In this document: one piece after another, positions 10,043 through 14,064 of the stretch
Layout: each line of letters begins with the position of its first letter
How positions within the stretch are numbered: the first letter of the stretch is position 1
DNA from: Actinomycetes bacterium
GTDB taxonomy: Bacteria; Actinomycetota; Actinomycetes; Propionibacteriales; Propionibacteriaceae
Direction: 5' to 3'
Length of the DNA stretch: 14,064 bases
Assembly: GCA_029778515.1 (NCBI GenBank)
Contig: JAKOQD010000117.1
Span: forward strand, 1 to 14,064
Made by a program: the position numbers and the translations under genes
The notes under the pieces: model-generated
Databases searched by the model: none
Told to the model about the DNA's origin: nothing
What the model saw: only the letters and a program-made list of their open reading frames with translations

Positions 10043-11365
10043 TCAAGCCAGCGGCCGGTTCTTGGCTTCGGGTAGCAGAAGTGCGGCGCCCGCGGCCAGC
10101 AGGAAGGCCACGCCGAACACCCCGAAGACCAGCACGAGTCCGCCACCGGCCAGGAACAGCGGGACGCTGAGCGGAGCGAGGATCGAAGCGATCCGTCCGA
10201 ATGCGGCCGCAGCCCCGGTCCCGGTGCCGCGCACACCGGTCGAGTAGATCTCCGGGCCGATGGCGTACAGGGCACCCCAGGCGCCGAGATTGAAGAACGA
10301 GAGCGCAGAGCCGGCCGCGATGATGGCCGCGTCCGTGCCAGCCAACCCGAAAGCTGCGGCCGAGATCGCCGAGCCCAGCAGGAAGGTGGCCAGGGTGCTG
10401 CGCCGTCCCCACTTCTCGATCAGCCAAGCGGCGACCGCGTAACCGGGCAGCTGAGCAAGGGTGATGATCACCGTGAAGCCGAACGATTTCACCAGCGGGA
10501 AGCCGCGTTCCACCAGAAGGGTCGGCAGCCAGGTGAACGCTCCGTAGTAGCTGAGGTTGATCAGGAACCAGACTGCCCACAGCGCAGCGGTCCGCCGTCG
10601 ATAGACCACAGACCAGATCGAGAGTTCGCTGGCCGGCACGTGCGGTACCACGTCGGGGCTCGGCACCGACTCCACGCCCGCGGCCTGCTCGAAACCGACC
10701 ACGGCCTGCTCGGCCTCAGTGAAGCGGCCCTTGAGTTCCAGGAAGCGGACGGATTCCGGCAGGCCCCAGCGCACCACGGCGGCGTAGGCGGTGGGGATCA
10801 CGCCGATCGCCAGCGCCCAGCGCCAGCCGTTCGCGACGTTCGGGATGAGCAGGTAGCCGATCAGTGCGGCGGCGAGCCAACCCAGAGCCCAGAAGGCCTC
10901 CAGTGCCACCACCATGCGGCCGCGGATCCGCCTCGGTGCGAACTCGCTGATCAGCGTGGACGCGACCGGCAACTCGGCACCGAGCCCGAGACCGACCACG
11001 AACCGCAGGGCGATCAGGGCAGCCACCCCGGTCGCCAGAGCGGACGCACCGGTCGCGATGCCGTAGACCAGCAGGGTGATGGCGAACACCTGACGGCGTC
11101 CGATGCGGTCGGCAAGGAGTCCGCCGAGGGTCGCGCCGAGGGCCATGCCGACGAAGCCGATCGAGCCGATCCACGACAGCGTGGTGGTATCGAGCTGCCA
11201 CTCGGTGCGCAGCGCGGCCATGACGAAGGCGATCAGGCCCACGTCCATCGCGTCGAGTGCCCAACCGACACCTGAGCCGACGAGCAGCTTGGTGTGCTTG
11301 CTGGTGAAAGGTAGCCGGTCCAGGCGCTCGGCGCGCGTGGGTGGCTGGCGTTCGGCACTGGTCAT
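10043..11365 (-). CDS. niaP: MFS transporter, probable niacin (nicotinate/nicotinamide) permease NiaP
   Basis: This is a 440-residue major facilitator protein with about 12 membrane helices. From memory of the sequence it resembles Bacillus subtilis NiaP (YceI) along its whole length: GWALDAMDVGLIAFVMAAL in helix 1, the loop motif LADRIGRRQ, VGLGLGAELPVASTLISEF, EAFWALGWLAAALIGYLLIP, LSYYGAFTWLPTLL, ITLAQLPGYAVAAWLIEKWG, and SFFNLGAWGALYAIGPEIY near the C-terminus. NiaP imports niacin for salvage into NAD, which fits nrtR-nadABC about 5 kb away. The ATG at 11365 has GGACGGGGG about 6 nt upstream. It follows the M23 gene by 40 nt and precedes the dehydrogenase by 22 nt. Related transporters for other aromatic acids exist, so the substrate is an inference; the MFS assignment is certain. 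Confidence 0.8.
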   Translation of the reverse strand: MTSAERQPPTRAERLDRLPFTSKHTKLLVGSGVGWALDAMDVGLIAFVMAALRTEWQLDTTTLSWIGSIGFVGMALGATLGGLLADRIGRRQVFAITLLVYGIATGASALATGVAALIALRFVVGLGLGAELPVASTLISEFAPRRIRGRMVVALEAFWALGWLAAALIGYLLIPNVANGWRWALAIGVIPTAYAAVVRWGLPESVRFLELKGRFTEAEQAVVGFEQAAGVESVPSPDVVPHVPASELSIWSVVYRRRTAALWAVWFLINLSYYGAFTWLPTLLVERGFPLVKSFGFTVIITLAQLPGYAVAAWLIEKWGRRSTLATFLLGSAISAAAFGLAGTDAAIIAAGSALSFFNLGAWGALYAIGPEIYSTGVRGTGTGAAAAFGRIASILAPLSVPLFLAGGGLVLVFGVFGVAFLLAAGAALLLPEAKNRPLA

Positions 11366-11392
11366 TCCCGGCCCCCGTCCTTAGTCCCGGGC

Positions 11393-11409
11393 ATCGTAGC
11401 GGCTGCTAC
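11393..11409 (-). promoter_or_regulatory. Candidate niaP promoter -10 with overlapping palindrome
   Basis: On the minus strand TACGAT (11398-11393) fits a -10 box and would give a leader of about 20 nt carrying the niaP ribosome binding site. A palindrome GTAGC-N4-GCTAC (11396-11409) overlaps its upstream edge and the stop codon of the M23 gene. It could be an operator or a weak terminator stem. No convincing -35 is seen. Confidence 0.3.
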
Positions 11410-12551
11410 CCGGCCGAATCGGTAGCTCCGGATTGCTGAGCGGACGTGCCTTCCTCCGCACTGGAAGCAACGGGCGAGTCCTCGTTCGGCACGTCCCCAC
11501 TGGGTGTCTCTGGGCTCGGCGACTCCGGGCTCGGGGTTGGGGTTGGAGTTGGCGTCGGCGACGGGGTCACTGCCGGGGTCTCGGTGCCGGTTGATGACGG
11601 CGTATTGGACGCAGGTGCGGAGCTGTCGGTTCCGGCCGCACTGGTGTCGCTGGCGCCGGCAGCCACGGGACTGATCGGCGCCGGCGTGCTGGTCGTGGTA
11701 CTCGGGGTCGCGCTGGACGGCTTTGGCGTCCTAGTGCTTGCGTACGGGCTCGACGTGTCCGTGCCGGACGGTGAGGGCATTCCCTGAGGCATACGGCTGC
11801 CCACGCGGCGACTCAGGGCCGCCTTGGTCTGATCGCCGGTGAGGAAACGCATCGGGTCTACGTATGCGCCGTCCAGGATCACTTCGAAGTGCATGTGGCA
11901 AGCGGTGGAGCGTCCGGTCGAGCCGATCCGTCCGATGGTTTCGGCCTGCTTCACGGCCTGGCCGACGGTCACGTCGATCTGGCTGAGGTGGCTGTAGGCG
12001 GTCTCGAAGGTGTGGCCGGAGCGGTCGGCATGCTTCAGGATGATCCGGTTGCCATAGCCGCCGGCCCATCCGGTGTAGGTGACCGTTCCGTCCAGTGAGG
12101 CCCAGGCCGGGTCGCCACAAGGCTGGCCGAGATCAACGCCGTCATGCCAGCGTTGGCGGTGGGTGAACGGATCGCTGCGGTAACCGAATCCGGTGCTCGG
12201 TGTGTGGTCGGTTACCGGCCAGCCGATCAGGCCATCGACGTCGGCGAGGGTCGTGCCGGTCACCACACCGATCGGGTTGGCAGTCAGGTCGTCAGTCTCG
12301 ACGATTCCCCCGACGAGCGCCGCCACGGCCGTGACCGAGGGCTGAACCACCTGCACGACCACCGGCGCGGCCAGCGGCACCGGAGTGGGTCCGCCCGGAG
12401 CCGCACCAGAGGGAATCGGCAGGAGGATGTAGGCCAACGGACCGACGACGAGGGCGACCACCGTGACCAGGAGCGCCCGGCGGCCGATGCGGCCGATGAG
12501 TCGGCGGAGCCGACCCGAAGGGCGGGCAGCAAATCGCTTCCCCGCACCCAT
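11406..12551 (-). CDS. Membrane-anchored M23 (LytM/LysM-type) zinc metallopeptidase
   Basis: This is a predicted cell-wall hydrolase, or an activator of one, acting outside the membrane. From ATG 12551 it has 381 residues. An Arg-rich cytoplasmic N-terminus (to about 25) precedes one transmembrane segment (about 26-46), so the rest is outside. The M23 domain (about 120-240) has GYRSDP, RWHDGVDLG with zinc ligands His136 and Asp140, GGYGNRIILKHADRSG, AYSHLS, and CHMHFEV with His219 and His221. The last about 140 residues are a low-complexity Pro/Thr/Ser tail, including a (TP)4 run, ending without any recognisable anchor. A start is hard to choose: GAGGGG (12564-12569) lies 12 nt before ATG 12551 and 9 nt before GTG 12554, while a TTG at 12584 with GGGGG upstream would add 11 residues. 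The protein may cleave peptidoglycan cross-bridges; its target is unknown. Confidence 0.9.
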   Translation of the reverse strand: MGAGKRFAARPSGRLRRLIGRIGRRALLVTVVALVVGPLAYILLPIPSGAAPGGPTPVPLAAPVVVQVVQPSVTAVAALVGGIVETDDLTANPIGVVTGTTLADVDGLIGWPVTDHTPSTGFGYRSDPFTHRQRWHDGVDLGQPCGDPAWASLDGTVTYTGWAGGYGNRIILKHADRSGHTFETAYSHLSQIDVTVGQAVKQAETIGRIGSTGRSTACHMHFEVILDGAYVDPMRFLTGDQTKAALSRRVGSRMPQGMPSPSGTDTSSPYASTRTPKPSSATPSTTTSTPAPISPVAAGASDTSAAGTDSSAPASNTPSSTGTETPAVTPSPTPTPTPTPSPESPSPETPSGDVPNEDSPVASSAEEGTSAQQSGATDSAG

Positions 12552-12609
12552 CACCGGCACCAGCCCCTCTGCTCGACCCGACAAGGATCGCCCCCGGACG
12601 GGGTGGTTC

Positions 12610-12643
12610 CCAATAGCCGATTGGAGAATCTGAGCAGAATCTC
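12610..12643. promoter_or_regulatory. Two adjoining inverted repeats upstream of the M23 gene
   Basis: CCAAT-N5-ATTGG (12610-12624) shares its last base with the imperfect inverted repeat GAGAATCTG-AG-CAGAATCTC (12624-12643), whose arms pair except at one A:A position each. They lie 26-59 nt upstream of the TTG candidate start, where an operator or leader structure would be expected. No known regulator site or riboswitch was recognised; a c-di-AMP riboswitch was considered but its conserved blocks are absent. Confidence 0.3.
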
Positions 12644-12696
12644 AGGTGGCGCTCGAGGCCCTCAGCTCTGACTCAGCAATCGCTCCCTATTGGCGC

Positions 12697-12721
12697 CCAC
12701 CTCGCCCCGGGGCTCCGGTGG
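12697..12721 (-). terminator. Possible stem-loop terminator after osmC
   Basis: Nested inverted repeats CCACC (12697-12701) with GGTGG (12717-12721), and GCCCC (12704-12708) with GGGGC (12709-12713), begin 8 nt downstream of the osmC stop. The inner arms meet without a loop, so the folded form would open the centre. There is no T-run. It could separate osmC from the M23 gene. Confidence 0.35.
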
Positions 12722-12729
12722 ATCGTCGA

Positions 12730-13152
12730 TCAGACCAGTGCTGCGTCCAGAGTGATGGTGGTGCCGGTGAGCGCGGCGGACACCGGGCAGCCAGTCTTGG
12801 CGTCCTCAGCGAACTTGGCGAATTCTTCCGCGGTCAGGCCAGGGACGCTTGCGCGGACCGTGAGGACAATGCCAGTGATGCCCTGGCCGGCCACGAAGGT
12901 GACGTCGGCGCGGGTGTCGACCGCTGCGGGCGGCGTGCCGTTGCCGGCCAGGGCGTGGGAAAGGGCCATCGAGTAGCAGGCGGAGTGGGCCGCGGCGATC
13001 AGCTCCTCGGGGCTGGTGCGGCCCTCGGTCTCAGCTGAGCGTGAGCGCCAGTCAACCTGGACGCTGCCCAGGTTGGAGTTGAGGAACTCAACCTCACCCT
13101 CACCTTCGATGAGCGAACCTTCCCAGTGGGCCTGAGCCGAGCGAACCGTCAT
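12730..13152 (-). CDS. osmC: OsmC family peroxiredoxin
   Basis: This 140-residue cytoplasmic thiol peroxidase reduces organic hydroperoxides. It has the OsmC subfamily layout: AHWEGSLIEGEGEVEF at the N-terminus, TSPEELIAAAHSACYSMALS with the peroxidatic Cys59, and KTGCPVSAAL with the resolving Cys122. The spacing and N-terminal motif match OsmC better than Ohr. ATG 13152 has GAAAGG (13160-13165) 7 nt upstream, a good ribosome binding site. The gene is divergent from the PAP2 gene across 85 nt and is the first of four minus-strand genes, though a stem-loop and about 150 nt separate it from the next. Both cysteines are present, so the enzyme should be active. In other bacteria it is induced by osmotic or oxidative stress; the sequence here does not show how. 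Confidence 0.95.
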   Translation of the reverse strand: MTVRSAQAHWEGSLIEGEGEVEFLNSNLGSVQVDWRSRSAETEGRTSPEELIAAAHSACYSMALSHALAGNGTPPAAVDTRADVTFVAGQGITGIVLTVRASVPGLTAEEFAKFAEDAKTGCPVSAALTGTTITLDAALV

Positions 13153-13225
13153 GTCGTTGCCTTTCGGAGTTGGAAACCTTGCCGCTTTGAACCCGAGTAC
13201 CCCGCGACGTATTCCTCGACTCGGC

Positions 13226-13231
13226 TAGCCT
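13226..13231 (+). promoter_or_regulatory. Candidate -10 box (TAGCCT) for a leaderless PAP2 mRNA
   Basis: TAGCCT is followed by exactly 6 nt before ATG 13238, so transcription would begin on the start codon. No ribosome binding site is seen. An alternative is TTGAAC (13187-13192), 17 nt, then TATTCC (13210-13215), which would leave a short leader that also lacks a binding site. Confidence 0.4.
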
Positions 13232-13237
13232 CAAGCA

Positions 13238-13960
13238 ATGAGCACTCCCCCACCGGTGGCTGCCAGCCCGGTGGATCGTGCCCTGCTGGTGACCGGCGGG
13301 GTGGGGATCGCCGTGTTCACGGCGCTGATCCTGGCGAGCGCCTGGGTATACGACGCGGTGGTGGACGCGGACGGGGTGAGCGGTCTCGACCGGCCGGTGC
13401 TCGACTGGGCTCTGGGCGTGCGGACGCCGGCGGCGGAGTACTGGGTGACCGCGTTCACGAATCTCGGCAAGACGGTGCCGATGGTGATCCTCGGCCTGAT
13501 CCTGACCAGCCTGATCGGGTGGCGCTGGCGGCGTCGGACGGCCTGGGTGCTGATGCTGGTCGCGTCCGCCGGTTCGGTGACGTTCACGATCGTGAGCAAG
13601 GCGATGATCGCGCGCGCCCGTCCGCCGCTGGTGGACGCGGTGCCGCCATACGAGGACAGCTTCTCGTTCCCATCCGGCCATACGCTGAACAGCACAGTCG
13701 TCGCGGGAATGCTCGCCTACCTCGTGGTCTGGCTCAGTCGGACGCTATGGGTGCGCCTCCTGGCGGTGCTCGGAGCGGTGTTGTGGGCGGGCCCGATGGG
13801 GTTGAGCCGGGTCTTCCTCGGCCACCACTGGCTCACCGACGTGATGTTCGCCTGGATGTTCGGCCTGGGCTGGCTGGCGCTGCTGATCACCGTCCACCTG
13901 GTGGTTCTCGGCGTGCAACGAGGGCGTCAAGACCGGATTTCCCAAAGGTCCGCGGACTAG
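13238..13960 (+). CDS. PAP2 superfamily membrane phosphatase
   Basis: This is a 240-residue multi-pass membrane protein of the type 2 phosphatidic acid phosphatase superfamily. All three active-site motifs are present: KX6RP (Lys121 to Pro129), PSGH (145-148) and SRX5HX3D (Ser190, Arg191, His197, Asp201). Several hydrophobic helices surround them, including about 16-38, 80-94, 102-119, 153-168, 172-186 and 202-225. Members dephosphorylate lipid phosphates such as phosphatidate or undecaprenyl pyrophosphate at the outer face of the membrane; which substrate applies here cannot be told. The C-terminus is short and charged. It is divergent from osmC and followed by a tRNA gene. The ATG lacks a Shine-Dalgarno sequence but has a leaderless-type -10 box. 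Confidence 0.93.
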   Translation: MSTPPPVAASPVDRALLVTGGVGIAVFTALILASAWVYDAVVDADGVSGLDRPVLDWALGVRTPAAEYWVTAFTNLGKTVPMVILGLILTSLIGWRWRRRTAWVLMLVASAGSVTFTIVSKAMIARARPPLVDAVPPYEDSFSFPSGHTLNSTVVAGMLAYLVVWLSRTLWVRLLAVLGAVLWAGPMGLSRVFLGHHWLTDVMFAWMFGLGWLALLITVHLVVLGVQRGRQDRISQRSAD

Positions 13961-13989
13961 GTAAGGTAAGGAACCGTCCTACGGGACAT

Positions 13990-14064
13990 GGGGCTATGGC
14001 GCAGTTGGTAGCGCGCTTCCATGGCATGGAAGAGGCCACGGGTTCGAATCCCGTTAGCTCCACC
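13990..14064 (+). tRNA. tRNA-Ala (anticodon GGC)
   Basis: A complete cloverleaf is visible. The acceptor stem is GGGGCTA (13990-13996) with TAGCTCC (14055-14061), including the G3:U70 wobble pair that identifies alanine tRNAs. The D stem is GCGC/GCGC, the anticodon stem is CTTCC/GGAAG with the loop ATGGCAT and anticodon GGC at 14023-14025, and the T arm is ACGGG-TTCGAAT-CCCGT. The discriminator A is at 14062, and the CC that follows reaches the window edge, so whether a full CCA is encoded cannot be seen. It decodes GCC and GCT. Confidence 0.98.

Noticed and set aside
10021..10275. N-terminal extension of the dehydrogenase up to 10275
   Set aside because: It would overlap niaP and place the signal peptide and lipobox internally; ATG 10020 begins exactly at the signal peptide.
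10640..11275. A 211-residue plus-strand open frame within niaP
   Set aside because: Shadow of the transporter, rich in His, Glu and Arg; no support.
12585..12729. c-di-AMP (ydaO-type) riboswitch upstream of the M23 gene
   Set aside because: Such riboswitches often precede cell-wall hydrolase genes in actinobacteria, but the conserved sequence blocks are not present; only local inverted repeats are seen.

Overview
The window is chromosomal DNA from a high-GC actinobacterium. GC is roughly two thirds by eye, nearly every codon ends in G or C, and the genes match actinobacterial layouts: nrtR-nadABC, TAnnnT -10 boxes placed at leaderless spacing, and a DUF2207 secreted membrane protein. The family resemblances would fit Propionibacteriales, but nothing in the sequence fixes the genus.

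Layout. Positions 1-1085 (minus) hold the N-terminal part of a DUF2207 protein cut by the window edge. Positions 1210-5576 (plus) form an NAD biosynthesis locus: the Nudix-related repressor NrtR, then nadA, nadB and nadC, which overlap by ATGA junctions and so form one translation-coupled operon. They convert aspartate through iminoaspartate and quinolinate to nicotinate mononucleotide. Positions 5577-6309 hold no intact gene, but coding-like segments in all three forward frames suggest one or two decayed genes, with a (CGGC)5 tract at one frame switch. Positions 6310-8874 (plus) encode glycogen phosphorylase, closed by a perfect 17-bp stem-loop.

Positions 8917-13152 are four minus-strand genes. 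In transcription order they are an OsmC peroxidase, a membrane-anchored M23 (LytM) peptidase with a long Pro/Thr/Ser tail, an MFS transporter closely resembling the niacin transporter NiaP/YceI, and a lipoprotein of the PQQ-dependent sugar dehydrogenase family. The window ends with a PAP2 membrane phosphatase (plus, 13238-13960) and a tRNA-Ala(GGC) at 13990.

Functional theme. A regulator of NAD synthesis, the complete quinolinate pathway and a probable niacin importer lie within about 10 kb, so de novo synthesis and vitamin uptake may be controlled together. I found no convincing wholly new system. The points most worth a second look are the decayed region between nadC and glgP, the leaderless promoter architecture shared by three genes, a palindromic repeat after nrtR with a similar copy inside the coding sequence of a lipoprotein linker, and the candidate operators at nadA and niaP.
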